NCBI RefSeq assembly: GCF_014641945.1
Contig: NZ_BMIJ01000002.1
Span: 464,091 to 528,090, forward strand
Reading direction: 5' to 3'
Source of the DNA: Marinobacterium zhoushanense
GTDB taxonomy: Bacteria; Pseudomonadota; Gammaproteobacteria; Pseudomonadales; Balneatricaceae
DNA length: 64,000 nucleotides
Each line of letters opens with the position of its first letter. The first letter of the stretch is position 1. This document shows, one piece after another, positions 1 to 8,719 of this stretch. A model generated the notes under the pieces. That model had not been told where the DNA came from. It searched no databases and worked only from the letters and a program-made list of their open reading frames with translations. The position numbers and the translations under genes were made by a program.

Positions 1-1629
1 CATCGAATCTTCGAGCGCTGGGGCTATCATGAGGCGCTGATCTTCGGCCATGCGCTGGAAGGCAACCTGCACTTCGTGTTTACCCAGTCGTTCGATACGC
101 CCGAGGAGATCGAGCGCTACTCCAAACTGATGGACGACGTGTCCAACCTGATCGTCGGTCGCTACGATGGCTCGCTGAAGGCCGAGCACGGTACCGGTCG
201 CAACATGGCTCCCTACGTCGAACTGGAGTGGGGAGAGGAAGCCTATGCGCTGATGTGGGAGTTGAAGCTACTGCTCGACCCGCAGCAGATTCTGAACCCC
301 GGCGTGATCCTGAACCGAGACGAGAACATACATCTGAGCAACCTGAAGCCGATGCCCGCCGCCGACCCGCTGGTCGACACCTGTATCGAGTGCGGCTTCT
401 GCGAGCCCACCTGCCCCTCCCGGGCGCTGACGCTGACACCACGCCAGCGCATCGTGATCTGGCGCGAAATCGCCCGCCTGGAGCGCAGCTGTGAGGATCC
501 GGAGCGACTGCATCGATTGCGCAAGGATTACCGCTATCAGGGTGACGAAACCTGCGCCGCCTGCGGCCTCTGCTCGACCACCTGTCCGGTCGGCATCAAC
601 ACCGGTGACCTGACTCGCTCCATTCGACATGATCGCAACTCGCGCCATCAGGGCACCGCTAACTGGATAGCCCGCCACTACGCCGGAGTCGGCAGCGTCA
701 GCCGTATCGCGCTCAATCTTGCTGACGGCATGCACGGTCTGCTCGGCAGCAATGCCATGACCAAACTGACCTCAGGGGCACGCAAGCTGTCGGGCAACAG
801 GGTACAGCAGTGGACACCCGCCATGCCTACCGGGGCACCGGCACTCAAGCCCCTGGACCTGCCGCACGGCGAACCGAGCGCAGACAGCACACGCCCCAAG
901 GTGGTCTATCTGCCCAGCTGCGCTAGTCGGGTGATGGGGCCGCAACGTGGCAGCGACTCAAGCCCCCTGATCGAAGTCACCCACTCACTGCTGAACAAGG
1001 CGGGCTACCAGGTGATCTACCCGGAAAATATCGAAGCACTCTGCTGCGGCATGCCGTTCCAGTCGAAAGGGCTGTTCGACACCGCAGACATGAAATCGCT
1101 GGAGCTGAACAAAGAGTTGCTGCGCATCACTGAACAGGGACAGATTCCGGTCTATTCTGATACCAGTCCCTGTACTCTGAGACTGAAAGAGAAGATTGAC
1201 CCGGTCATCGAGCTCTATGACAGCATCGAGTTCCTTGACCGGTTCGTGGTGGAGAAGCTGAACCTGATTCCGATCAGTGAACCGATCGCGCTGCACCTGA
1301 CCTGCAGTGCAACCCGACTGGGCCAGTCCGACGCGCTCAAGCGTATCGCGTCGAGTTGCGCCACGGAAGTGGTGGTACCGGACGACATCGGCTGCTGCGG
1401 CTTTGCCGGCGACAAGGGGTTCAGCACACCGGAACTCAATGCCAGCGCCCTGAGAACACTCAAAGACAGCATTGGTCACTGCAGCGGGGGATTCTCCAGC
1501 AGCCGCACCTGCGAAATCGGATTGAGTCTGCACAGTGGCATAGAGTACAGATCTATCGTATACCTGCTGGAGCGATGCGCCAGCCACCCGAAACCAGTTA
1601 CAGCCGGCATAGATCAGCCGCATAGCTGA
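1..1629 (+). CDS. FAD-binding and Fe-S-binding 2-hydroxyacid (D-lactate-type) dehydrogenase, 5'-truncated by the window edge
   Basis: The frame is open from base 1, so the N-terminal FAD (PCMH) domain lies outside the window. What is seen is the end of an FAD-linked oxidase C-terminal domain (GTGRNMAP near 193-216; DPQQILNPGVIL near 280-315), then two ferredoxin-type clusters, CIECGFCEPTC near 382 and CAACGLCSTTC near 553. Two CCG cysteine-rich motifs follow (CCGMPF near 1042, CCGFAGDKGF near 1396). This order is typical of large fused D-lactate or related 2-hydroxyacid dehydrogenases that pass electrons to the respiratory chain at the membrane. The exact substrate (D-lactate, glycolate, D-2-hydroxyglutarate) cannot be read from this part. 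A universal stress protein gene starts 21 bases after the stop. Confidence 0.88.
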   Translation, partial: HRIFERWGYHEALIFGHALEGNLHFVFTQSFDTPEEIERYSKLMDDVSNLIVGRYDGSLKAEHGTGRNMAPYVELEWGEEAYALMWELKLLLDPQQILNPGVILNRDENIHLSNLKPMPAADPLVDTCIECGFCEPTCPSRALTLTPRQRIVIWREIARLERSCEDPERLHRLRKDYRYQGDETCAACGLCSTTCPVGINTGDLTRSIRHDRNSRHQGTANWIARHYAGVGSVSRIALNLADGMHGLLGSNAMTKLTSGARKLSGNRVQQWTPAMPTGAPALKPLDLPHGEPSADSTRPKVVYLPSCASRVMGPQRGSDSSPLIEVTHSLLNKAGYQVIYPENIEALCCGMPFQSKGLFDTADMKSLELNKELLRITEQGQIPVYSDTSPCTLRLKEKIDPVIELYDSIEFLDRFVVEKLNLIPISEPIALHLTCSATRLGQSDALKRIASSCATEVVVPDDIGCCGFAGDKGFSTPELNASALRTLKDSIGHCSGGFSSSRTCEIGLSLHSGIEYRSIVYLLERCASHPKPVTAGIDQPHS

Positions 1630-1650
1630 TCGGCACAGAAGGAGAGCACC

Positions 1651-2139
1651 ATGGCACTGCCAGAGATCAAAACCATTCTTTACACCAGCTCACTGGGCGC
1701 CCACACCCGTCCCGTTTTCCGGCACGCGGTGCAACTGGCGCATAACCTTGGCGCCAGGATCATCATGCTGCACGTGGTGGAACCGGTGGGCGAAATGGGA
1801 CGCGCACTGATCCACAGCTACCTGCCGGACGATGTAATCAAGAAGATGCACGATGAAGGGATCAGCCGCGTGCTAGAACAGATGAAGGAGCGGCTGGAAA
1901 CATTCAGGGACGAGGAGCTGAAGGCACTGGGCCGCGACTTCGACTTTGAGATCGAACCGGTGGTCGCCGAAGGCCAGCACTCCGAAACCATCCTGCGTCA
2001 GGCGGAGAAACTGGGAGTCGATCTGATCGTCATGGGCCAGGAAAACACCTTCGGCCATCACAGCCCCACTACCCATCACGTGGTGCGACAGGCTAAGATT
2101 CCGGTCTTTGTCGTGCCAACCGGCAAGCAATACCTGTAA
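1651..2139 (+). CDS. Universal stress protein, UspA family
   Basis: The protein has 162 residues and a single Usp fold: a beta strand after the start (KTILYTSSLG), LGARIIMLHVVEP in the first third, and GVDLIVMGQ followed by IPVFVVPTG at the end. The usual ATP-binding signature G-2x-G-9x-G(S/T) is degenerate here (after VMGQ the spacing and final GS are not preserved). It may therefore be a non-ATP-binding type. The start is well placed, with GGAGAG upstream of ATG. It sits between a flavin/Fe-S oxidase and an AEC carrier on the same strand and is probably co-transcribed with the oxidase. Its precise role is unknown. Confidence 0.9.
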   Translation: MALPEIKTILYTSSLGAHTRPVFRHAVQLAHNLGARIIMLHVVEPVGEMGRALIHSYLPDDVIKKMHDEGISRVLEQMKERLETFRDEELKALGRDFDFEIEPVVAEGQHSETILRQAEKLGVDLIVMGQENTFGHHSPTTHHVVRQAKIPVFVVPTGKQYL

Positions 2140-2161
2140 TTCACACAACGTCCTGCCGGCC

Positions 2162-2203
2162 AACGCCGAGGGCGTTCCGGCCGCAGGGGCGATCAGCCCC
2201 TGC
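2162..2203 (+). promoter_or_regulatory. Two consecutive hairpins ahead of the AEC transporter gene
   Basis: The 78-base gap between the usp stop and the AEC start contains two stem-loops. The first is 2162-2167 with 2171-2176 (AACGCC/GGCGTT, loop GAG). The second is a perfect 8-bp stem, 2183-2190 with 2196-2203 (GCAGGGGC/GCCCCTGC, loop GATCA). Neither is followed by a T-run, so these are not standard intrinsic terminators. The second ends three bases before the TAAGGA ribosome site, so it could influence translation or mRNA stability. Confidence 0.5.
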
Positions 2204-2217
2204 GCTAAGGACTTCCA

Positions 2218-3111
2218 ATGGATGCTACATCTCTCCAGCTCGCAGAGCGGATCTTCCAAACGGTCATCCCACTGGTCGCGATCGTCGGACTCGGCTATAT
2301 CTACGCCCGTCGCGCGCATACCGATATGTCGGTGGCCAACCGCATCAATATGGATCTGTTCTGTCCAGCGCTGATCTTTTCCGTCATGTCGGCAAAATCG
2401 TTCGACCTGGTCGCCCACATCGATCTGGCCATAGGTGCGCTTCTGGTCGTGCTCGGGTCCGGGCTGCTGGTATGGCCACTCTGCCGTCTGATCGGCGTTG
2501 CACCGAAGACCTTCGTTCCGCCGATGATGTTCAACAACAGCGGTAACCTGGGCATCCCACTGATCGTACTCGCCTTCGGCGAATATGCCCTGCCTGCTGC
2601 GGTGGTGATGTTTCTGGTGGAAAACCTGCTGCACTTCACCGTTGGCGTCTACATCATAAACCACCGCACACACCCGATGACGCTGGTACGCAACCCGATG
2701 ATCCTGGCAACAGGAGCTGGATTGGTCTGGAGCCTGTTTGAATTGCCGTTGCCGATGATCGTACAAACCCCGATCGACATGCTCGGCAAGATTGCGATTC
2801 CGTTGATGCTGTTCTCACTGGGCGTACGTATGACCAGCATCGATTTCAGCAACTGGAAACCGGGTCTGTGGGGATCCTTCATCGCACCGTTGAGCGGATT
2901 ATTGATCGCCGTACCCGCCACCTGGTTTCTGGGGCTCGATCAACAGCAGACCGCCTACCTGATACTTTTCGGCGCCCTGCCGCCGGCGGTGCTGAACTAT
3001 ATGGTATCCGAGCGTTACAACCAGGAGCCTCACCAGGTCGCTTCCATCGTGCTGATCAGCAATATGGCGAGCCTGGCCATCATCCCGCTGACCCTGGCCT
3101 TTATCCTGTAA
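2218..3111 (+). CDS. AEC (auxin efflux carrier) family transporter
   Basis: The protein has 297 residues and is strongly hydrophobic throughout, with about 8-10 predicted membrane segments in two halves, as in AEC/BART carriers. The motif NNSGNLGIPL near residue 102 is the conserved asparagine/glycine-rich stretch of the family's first half. PPAVLNYMVSERY near residue 258 is the matching region in the second half. Family members export or exchange small organic anions such as malate, malonate or lactate. A hydroxyacid dehydrogenase lies upstream on the same strand, so a 2-hydroxyacid or dicarboxylate substrate is a reasonable inference but not shown. The start ATG follows TAAGGA at 2206-2211. 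Confidence 0.88.
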   Translation: MDATSLQLAERIFQTVIPLVAIVGLGYIYARRAHTDMSVANRINMDLFCPALIFSVMSAKSFDLVAHIDLAIGALLVVLGSGLLVWPLCRLIGVAPKTFVPPMMFNNSGNLGIPLIVLAFGEYALPAAVVMFLVENLLHFTVGVYIINHRTHPMTLVRNPMILATGAGLVWSLFELPLPMIVQTPIDMLGKIAIPLMLFSLGVRMTSIDFSNWKPGLWGSFIAPLSGLLIAVPATWFLGLDQQQTAYLILFGALPPAVLNYMVSERYNQEPHQVASIVLISNMASLAIIPLTLAFIL

Positions 3112-3112
3112 C

Positions 3113-3144
3113 AAAAAGGGCCGGGGTCATTCGACCGCCGGCCC
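3113..3144 (-). terminator. Intrinsic terminator of comEA
   Basis: GGGCCGG at 3118-3124 pairs with CCGGCCC at 3138-3144. The AAAAA at 3113-3117 reads as a T-run just after the hairpin on the minus strand. It lies 14 bases past the comEA stop. On the plus strand there is no T-run after the hairpin, although it would also fold in transcripts of the convergent AEC gene. Confidence 0.75.
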
Positions 3145-3157
3145 GCGCAACCCGTCA

Positions 3158-3436
3158 CTACTCGCTTGCGGCAGCCGTTTCCAGCTGGATCTGGTCACGG
3201 TTTTTTTCCAACGTGGACGAGCCGATCCCCTTTACCTCGGTTAGCTGTTCTACACTGGTGAACGGCCCCTTCTGCTCCCGATAGGCAACGATCGCCTGAG
3301 CCTTCGCTGGACCGACGCCATTGAGGGCTGCGGCGATCTGATCGGCACTGGCAGTATTGATGTTAACGGGAGAGGCGAAGCTCAATGGGGAAATACAGGC
3401 AAGACTCAGCGCGAGCGTCTTGAAGAAAGTACGCAT
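3158..3436 (-). CDS. ComEA-family helix-hairpin-helix DNA-binding protein
   Basis: The protein has 92 residues. An N-terminal signal peptide (lysine near the start, then ALSLACISPLSFA) precedes the typical ComEA domain, which begins PVNINTASADQIA and carries GVGPAKAQAIVAYR and VKGIGSSTLEKN, the two helix-hairpin-helix motifs. The mature protein is therefore a small secreted or periplasmic DNA binder, as in the ComEA proteins that help pull transforming DNA through the outer membrane. The short stand-alone form is common in gammaproteobacteria and does not by itself prove competence. AAGGAGTT lies just upstream of the ATG. A promoter and a 5' untranslated hairpin are described separately. Confidence 0.9.
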   Translation of the reverse strand: MRTFFKTLALSLACISPLSFASPVNINTASADQIAAALNGVGPAKAQAIVAYREQKGPFTSVEQLTEVKGIGSSTLEKNRDQIQLETAAASE

Positions 3437-3477
3437 GACGAACTCCTTTTCTTTAAATTTGATTCGACTTCAATCAG

Positions 3478-3504
3478 TCTGCTGACCATTCCGTGATCAG
3501 CAGA
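3478..3504 (-). promoter_or_regulatory. 5'-untranslated hairpin of comEA
   Basis: TCTGCTGACC at 3478-3487 pairs with GATCAGCAGA at 3495-3504 (9 of 10 bases, 7-base loop). It lies between the comEA promoter at 3508-3536 and the comEA ATG, so it should be in the leader RNA. It could also act as the transcript end of pyrF, but there is no T-run. Confidence 0.5.
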
Positions 3505-3507
3505 TCG

Positions 3508-3536
3508 ACTATATCGCGGGTCGGAGAGCTTGCCAA
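3508..3536 (-). promoter_or_regulatory. Sigma-70-type promoter for comEA
   Basis: Read on the minus strand: TTGGCA (3531-3536), a 17-base spacer, then TATAGT (3508-3513). This is a near-consensus pair. It begins four bases beyond the pyrF stop codon and would give comEA its own transcript with a leader of about 65 bases. Confidence 0.6.
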
Positions 3537-3539
3537 CCG

Positions 3540-4256
3540 TTAACCGGCGTTTTGCGCCGCCCGCACTTCAGCCAGTATGCCGGCTGCAGCAGCGGCAGGA
3601 TCCTGCGCCTGAGTAATTGGACGCCCCACCACCAGGTAGCTCGCACCAGCCGCGATCGCATCGGCGGGGGTCAGGATCCTGCGTTGATCTCCCGCCACGG
3701 CGCTCGCCGGTCTGATACCGGGCGTAACCAGGCTGAAGGATTCGCCGATCTCCGCGCGTAACGCCTTCGCCTCCTGTGCCGAGCAGACGACACCATCCAG
3801 CCCGCAATCTTGCGTCAAGCGTGCCAGACGCAGCACCTGCTCCAACGGATCGATATCCAGGCCGATCTCGGCAAGATCTGCCCGCTCCATGCTGGTCAAC
3901 ACGGTCACCGCGATAAGCTGGGTGGAGGCTCCCGTCACCTGTGCCAACTCTTCGCGGGCGGTTTCCATCATCCGTCGACCACCGCTGGCGTGGACGTTGA
4001 CCATCCACACACCCAGCTCGGCGGCAGCGCGAACAGCCTTGGCCGTGGTATTGGGGATATCGTGGAATTTAAGGTCCAGAAACAGCTCGAATCCCAGTCC
4101 CTGCAGCGCTTCAACGATGGCAGGACCCGCTCTGGTAAACAGCTCTTTACCCACCTTGACCCGGCACAGCTGCGGATCCAGTCGACGCGCCATCTCCAGT
4201 GCACTGTTCTGATCGGGATAATCCAACGCCACGATAACCGGCTTATCAATACTCAT
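3540..4256 (-). CDS. pyrF: Orotidine 5'-phosphate decarboxylase
   Basis: Catalyses the last step of UMP synthesis, decarboxylation of OMP, in the cytoplasm. The active-site signature [10 protein letters not shown] (the D-x-K-x-x-D core) follows [16 protein letters not shown] opens the barrel, and the phosphate-binding end carries VTPGIRP and YLVVGRPIT. At 238 residues it has the usual size. I place the start at the ATG at 4254-4256 ([12 protein letters not shown]), which has GAGAG about seven bases upstream. An upstream TTG at 4289 would add 11 residues with no family support. It is the last gene of the supercluster, separated from lapB by 160 bases that include a strong hairpin. Confidence 0.97.
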   Translation of the reverse strand: MSIDKPVIVALDYPDQNSALEMARRLDPQLCRVKVGKELFTRAGPAIVEALQGLGFELFLDLKFHDIPNTTAKAVRAAAELGVWMVNVHASGGRRMMETAREELAQVTGASTQLIAVTVLTSMERADLAEIGLDIDPLEQVLRLARLTQDCGLDGVVCSAQEAKALRAEIGESFSLVTPGIRPASAVAGDQRRILTPADAIAAGASYLVVGRPITQAQDPAAAAAGILAEVRAAQNAG

Positions 4257-4296
4257 TAGGCACTCTCGTTCAGCTTGAGACAGTTGCAATATTCTA

Positions 4297-4331
4297 GTTC
4301 GCGCATCCTGACCAGCTCAGGATGCGCGAAC
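4297..4331. repeat. 15-bp perfect inverted repeat (hairpin) between lapB and pyrF
   Basis: GTTCGCGCATCCTGA at 4297-4311 pairs perfectly with TCAGGATGCGCGAAC at 4317-4331, around the loop CCAGC. There is no T-run on either side, so it does not look like an intrinsic terminator. It is in the pyrF leader or the lapB trailer and may be an mRNA processing or stabilising element or a REP-like unit. Confidence 0.7.
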
Positions 4332-4416
4332 AAGCGGAGTTTACAGAAATTAGATGAGCTTTCGAGCACAATTTCAACGCCGCCGGGGCGAGTGAAGCAG
4401 TGGGGTGGCAGGTACC

Positions 4417-5613
4417 TCACTCCCCTTCCAGCCCCTGGATGGGCCTGGTGCTATCCCACTCTCGACAGGATGGGCAGTGCCAATGCAGGGTGCGCCCGGA
4501 GAAGCCGCAGCGTACACACTGGTAGATAGGTTTGCTCTGTTCCAGCTGACCGGTCAGCCCCCTTAACACACTGAGACTTTCCCGAGCGCTGTTCGCCCCA
4601 TACTCCAAATGCAGGTCGATCAAGCGATTGAATCCGCGCACGGAGGGGCGATTTTTAAGTTCATCGGTAATAAACAATCCCGCCGCGACCACACCGTCCC
4701 GTTCACGAATCAGCTCTGCCCGGGCCAGCAGAACGGTCGTCGATGGCGCGTGTACCATACAGCTTTCGAGATAACTCTCAAACTCCCGCAAACGCCCTGT
4801 TTCATGGTAGCAGTGCTGCAGCAAGGCTATGGTTTCCGAGACCAGCAGCGGCTCTTGCTCCCTGACTCGGCGTAACGCTTTAATGGCGTCATTCCAGGCT
4901 TGCCGCTCCATCGCCATACGTGCCATCAACAGCGTCGCCCTGACCACTCTGGGATTAAGGCTCAGGGCTTCACGGAGGGAGGCCTCAGCCTCCCGCCAAT
5001 GGCGCCTGGTCAAGCTTAGCTCCGCCAACTCACAGCAATACTGCGCCAACGCCGGTGCAATCGTTGCGCGTTCATTGGCGTCCAACTGACGGCCAGCTTC
5101 CAGCGCATCTCGCCACTCACCCTCCTTTTCATAGAGCTTGATCAGCAGCTTGAGCGCCTGGGCCCGCAGTTGCGGACCCGGATTGTCGCGAATAATCTCA
5201 TGCAGCAGGTTTTCCGCACGATCCAGCAAACCGATGGCTTCGTAATCGCGCGCCAACGCCATCTGAATACGAATAAAATCCTGGTGGGAGAGCCCAGGGC
5301 GCGCCAGCAATGTCTGGTGTACACGGATGGCACGATCCACTTCCCCCTTGCGCCGCAGCAGGCGAGCCAGCGCGAGATGGGCCGGGATGGTATCCGAGTT
5401 GATCTCCAGGGCCCGGATAAAGCTCTCGATCGCCTCATCCGGGCGGTCGCTCATCAGATGATCGAGGCCCTGGAAGTAATCGCGACTCAGGTCTGAGCCG
5501 GAAAGGTGGTTAGGATAGCGCTCGCTGGGCTGAGCATATTGCCAGCGCCCAAGCGCCCAGCCTATTGCTATGGCCGCTACCAGTAGCAGCAGAAGTAATG
5601 GATCCAGCCCCAT
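4417..5613 (-). CDS. lapB: Lipopolysaccharide assembly protein B
   Basis: The protein has 398 residues: one N-terminal membrane anchor (GLDPLLLLLLVAAIAIGWALG), then a cytoplasmic array of tetratricopeptide repeats, and a C-terminal rubredoxin-like metal site, CVRCGFSGRTLHWHCPSC, with two CxxC pairs. This is the known architecture of LapB/YciM, which with FtsH controls the level of LpxC and so balances LPS and phospholipid synthesis. lapA lies immediately upstream with a single base between the genes, the standard arrangement. The length matches the E. coli protein (389). Confidence 0.96.
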   Translation of the reverse strand: MGLDPLLLLLLVAAIAIGWALGRWQYAQPSERYPNHLSGSDLSRDYFQGLDHLMSDRPDEAIESFIRALEINSDTIPAHLALARLLRRKGEVDRAIRVHQTLLARPGLSHQDFIRIQMALARDYEAIGLLDRAENLLHEIIRDNPGPQLRAQALKLLIKLYEKEGEWRDALEAGRQLDANERATIAPALAQYCCELAELSLTRRHWREAEASLREALSLNPRVVRATLLMARMAMERQAWNDAIKALRRVREQEPLLVSETIALLQHCYHETGRLREFESYLESCMVHAPSTTVLLARAELIRERDGVVAAGLFITDELKNRPSVRGFNRLIDLHLEYGANSARESLSVLRGLTGQLEQSKPIYQCVRCGFSGRTLHWHCPSCREWDSTRPIQGLEGE

Positions 5614-5614
5614 C

Positions 5615-5920
5615 TCAGGCTGGTTCTTTCAGCGCCGTGGTTCGCAGTCGTTCGATCTCCTGTCGACTGCTGTCTACCTTGCGATTAGCGCGGCGCAGAC
5701 GTGCTTTCAGAGCCAGGATGGTCAGGGTACTCAATAACACGCCACAGATACCCCCGGCCACGAAGGCGAGGATCAACCAGAGCGACAGCGTAGCCTCCGG
5801 CAACTGCACGAAAACCAGATCGATCGCGACGGGGGTCGTGTTGTGCACGGTAAATAGGATACCCACCGCGATGATCACCAGACCAACCAGAGTCGCCAGC
5901 AGGGTTTTAAGCCAGTTCAA
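5615..5920 (-). CDS. lapA: Lipopolysaccharide assembly protein A domain protein
   Basis: The protein has 101 residues and two membrane segments (LLATLVGLVIIAVGILF and LSLWLILAFVAGGICGVLL), separated by a short segment containing NTTPVAIDLVF. A basic cytoplasmic tail rich in arginine follows. This is the LapA/YciS (DUF1049) layout. The start is TTG at 5918-5920 with GAGGTGA upstream; there is no better ATG. It is paired with lapB, with which the E. coli protein acts at the inner membrane in LPS assembly. Confidence 0.92.
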   Translation of the reverse strand: MNWLKTLLATLVGLVIIAVGILFTVHNTTPVAIDLVFVQLPEATLSLWLILAFVAGGICGVLLSTLTILALKARLRRANRKVDSSRQEIERLRTTALKEPA

Positions 5921-5951
5921 CGTTGTTCACCTCTATTCATCAACCAGCCAA

Positions 5952-6248
5952 TCAGGCCTCTCCTTCGAGGCTCTGATTCACCTGATCACGCAACTCCTTG
6001 CCCGGCTTGAAGTGCGGTACGTACTTCGCCGGCAGCGGTACTGATTCTCCGGTTTTGGGATTACGGCCGATGCGTGGAGCGCGGTAGTGCAGTGAGAAAC
6101 TGCCAAAACCGCGTATTTCAATTCGATCACCGTCAGACAGGGCTTCGGTCATGTGGTCCAGCATGGTTTTGACCGCAAGTTCGACATCCTTGACTGACAA
6201 CTGAGGATGGGCGTCTATAAGGTGCTCAATCAGTTCAGATTTTGTCAT
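5952..6248 (-). CDS. ihfB: Integration host factor subunit beta
   Basis: The protein has 98 residues and the HU/IHF fold. [10 protein letters not shown] opens it, [14 protein letters not shown] precedes the DNA-bending arm, and [16 protein letters not shown] is the arm, with the proline that intercalates in [16 protein letters not shown] closes the fold. With the alpha subunit, which is not in this window, it bends DNA at specific sites. It sits between rpsA and lapA as in E. coli and Pseudomonas. AAGGAGCTGAA precedes the ATG. Confidence 0.97.
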   Translation of the reverse strand: MTKSELIEHLIDAHPQLSVKDVELAVKTMLDHMTEALSDGDRIEIRGFGSFSLHYRAPRIGRNPKTGESVPLPAKYVPHFKPGKELRDQVNQSLEGEA

Positions 6249-6315
6249 TTCAGCTCCTTACCGGGTTGCAGGCCTTGGTCGGCCGGCCCCGAGGCCGGCT
6301 GACCTTAGAGCCTGA

Positions 6316-7995
6316 TCAGGAATCACGTTTGTCCATTTGAGCCTTGATCAGATCGCCGATGGTAGTCGGCCCGGTATCGTCGACCTGCTCCTGAACCGAC
6401 TTCAGCGCCTCCTTATGCTCCCGCATCTCGACCTGCTTGACCGACAGATTAATCACGCGGTTGCGCCTGTCGACGCTAAGGATTGCCGCTTCGACCTCGC
6501 TACCGACACTGAGTTCGCTGGTCAGATCTTCGATACGATCACGTGACAATTCCGATACTTTCAGAATACCGTCTACCCCTTCAACCAGGTTCAAGGTGGC
6601 CTGGCGAGGTGTTACTTCAGTAACCTGCCCGGTCACCACACTCCCCTTGGGATGAGCATCGGCAAAGGCGATGAACGGGTCAGAGTTGAGCTGTTTGATA
6701 CCCAGCGCGATACGTTCGCGTTCTGGATCGATCGACAACACCTGAGTATCGACCTCCTGCCCCTTGGTGTATCGCTTCACGGCCTCTTCGCCGGCTTCAT
6801 CCCAGGACAGATCGGACAGGTGAACCAGACCGTCGATGCCACCCTCGAGACCAACGAACACGCCGAAATCGGTGATCGACCGGATAGCACCGCTGATGGT
6901 ATCGCCTTTCTTGTAGCGGGAAGAGAACGCCTGCCACGGGTTCTGCTGACACTGTTTCATACCCAGGGAGATTCGGCGGCGCTGCTGGTCAATGTCGAGG
7001 ATCATCACCTCGACCTCCTCACCAATCTGCACCACCTTGGAGGGATGGATATTCTTGTTGGTCCAATCCATCTCGGATACGTGCACCAGCCCCTCGATAC
7101 CCTCGGCGATCTCAGCAAAGCAGCCGTAATCGGTCAGGTTGGTGACGCGCGCGTTAACCTTGTCCCCGACCTTATATTCCTTGGTGAGCTGGGTCCAGGG
7201 ATCGTCCTGCAACTGCTTGAGACCGAGCGATACGCGGCTGCGCTCGCGATCATACTTGAGCACCTTGACGTCGATCTCATCACCGATCTTCAGCACTTCA
7301 CTCGGGTGCTTGACCCGCTTCCAGGCGATATCGGTGATGTGCAACAGGCCGTCGATTCCGCCCAGATCGATAAACGCACCGTAGTCGGTCAGGTTCTTGA
7401 CGATACCCTTGAGGACAACGCCCTCTTCCATCTTCTCGAGCAGCTTTTCACGTTCTTCGCTGTAGGCGGCTTCAAGCACGGCGCGGCGGGATACGACGAT
7501 GTTGTTGCTGCGGGCATCGAGTTTGACCAGCTTGAACTCAAGCTCCTGCCCTTCAAGATGGGAGGTGTCGCGAAGTGGACGGATATCGACCAGCGATCCG
7601 GGCAGGAAGGCGTTGATGCCGTTGACGTCGACGGTGAGGCCGCCGCGTACCTTGCCGGTGATATGACCGGTAACCGTCTCTTCCGCGGCGTAAGCCTTTT
7701 CAAGCACTGCCCAAGCCTCAGCGCGCTTGGCTTTCTCACGCGAGAGCTGGGTCGACCCAAATCCATCCTCGAGTGTTTCGAGCGCAACTTTGACCTCGTC
7801 TCCGACCTTGAGCGTGACTTCGCCACGCTCATCGCGGAACTGATCCAGCGGAATTACGCCCTCGGACTTCAGACCAGCATTGACGATGACGAAATCGTTG
7901 TCGATCGCAACCACCGTGCCGGTGACGATCGAACCCGGCGCCATGTCCAGATCCTTCAGGCTCTCCTCAAAAAGATCGGCAAAACTCTCGCTCAT
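6316..7995 (-). CDS. rpsA: 30S ribosomal protein S1
   Basis: The protein has 559 residues and six S1 (OB-fold) domains. Repeated signatures are visible, for example [42 protein letters not shown] and [21 protein letters not shown] (shown only in part here for the central ones). The first two domains bind the ribosome and the remaining ones bind mRNA. It matches the E. coli length (557). The gene lies 28 bases after cmk on the same strand, the conserved cmk-rpsA-ihfB order. Confidence 0.98.
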   Translation of the reverse strand: MSESFADLFEESLKDLDMAPGSIVTGTVVAIDNDFVIVNAGLKSEGVIPLDQFRDERGEVTLKVGDEVKVALETLEDGFGSTQLSREKAKRAEAWAVLEKAYAAEETVTGHITGKVRGGLTVDVNGINAFLPGSLVDIRPLRDTSHLEGQELEFKLVKLDARSNNIVVSRRAVLEAAYSEEREKLLEKMEEGVVLKGIVKNLTDYGAFIDLGGIDGLLHITDIAWKRVKHPSEVLKIGDEIDVKVLKYDRERSRVSLGLKQLQDDPWTQLTKEYKVGDKVNARVTNLTDYGCFAEIAEGIEGLVHVSEMDWTNKNIHPSKVVQIGEEVEVMILDIDQQRRRISLGMKQCQQNPWQAFSSRYKKGDTISGAIRSITDFGVFVGLEGGIDGLVHLSDLSWDEAGEEAVKRYTKGQEVDTQVLSIDPERERIALGIKQLNSDPFIAFADAHPKGSVVTGQVTEVTPRQATLNLVEGVDGILKVSELSRDRIEDLTSELSVGSEVEAAILSVDRRNRVINLSVKQVEMREHKEALKSVQEQVDDTGPTTIGDLIKAQMDKRDS

Positions 7996-8023
7996 TACAC
8001 TCGGTCCTCAAAATGGAGCCGCG

Positions 8024-8719
8024 TCAGCGCAGCCCTCTGTGTCTTGCTTCGTCCAGCACCGCCAGCAGAACCTCGTCTATCGTCATCTTGGTGGTATCAA
8101 GAGTTATTGCATCTGGCGCCGGTTTCAGAGGCGCGACCGCGCGATTCATATCGCGATCATCACGGGCTCTGATATCGTCCAATATCACTTCAAGGCTAGC
8201 ACCCAGTCCCTTGCTAATCAACTGGTTATAACGACGTCTTGCGCGCTCTTCAGCGCTGGCATCCAGATAGATTTTCAGCGTCGCCTCCGGGAACACAACC
8301 GTGCCCATATCCCGTCCGTCGGCAACCAGTCCCGGCAACTGGGCAAAATCACGCTGCCGGCTCAGCAGAGCCTCGCGTACCGGCCCTTGCGCAGCCACCA
8401 CCGAGGCGTCGTTACCCATCTCCTCTGTACGGATTGCAAGCGTTACCTCCTCGCCCTCCAGAATGATCTGCACCTCATCATCCCCGGCAGCTGCGACGAA
8501 CTGCACATCCAGATGCCCCGCTAGTACCACCAGCGCCTCGGTATCATCCAGCCCGACACCATGGTGACGGGCCGCCAGTGCGGTGAGTCGGTAAAGCGCC
8601 CCACTATCAAGCAGATGCCAGCCCAGCTTTTGCGCCAACAGCCTGCAAATAGTGCCCTTACCCGATCCGCTGGGACCATCCACAGCCACAACGGGGATCT
8701 GTTGTTCACGGCGGGACAT
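8024..8719 (-). CDS. cmk: Cytidylate kinase
   Basis: Phosphorylates CMP and dCMP with ATP. The P-loop GPSGSGKGT is at residues 15-23, and [13 protein letters not shown] is the family's substrate-binding stretch. [11 protein letters not shown] forms the lid region and [13 protein letters not shown] follows. At 231 residues it has the usual size. Its ATG overlaps the stop of the upstream tyrA-aroA fusion in a TGATG junction, so translation is coupled. Confidence 0.97.
   Translation of the reverse strand: MSRREQQIPVVAVDGPSGSGKGTICRLLAQKLGWHLLDSGALYRLTALAARHHGVGLDDTEALVVLAGHLDVQFVAAAGDDEVQIILEGEEVTLAIRTEEMGNDASVVAAQGPVREALLSRQRDFAQLPGLVADGRDMGTVVFPEATLKIYLDASAEERARRRYNQLISKGLGASLEVILDDIRARDDRDMNRAVAPLKPAPDAITLDTTKMTIDEVLLAVLDEARHRGLR

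Noticed and set aside
6652..8172. 506-codon plus-strand frame opposite rpsA
   Set aside because: Its protein mirrors the six S1 repeats in reverse, so it is only a by-product of the repeated rpsA sequence.
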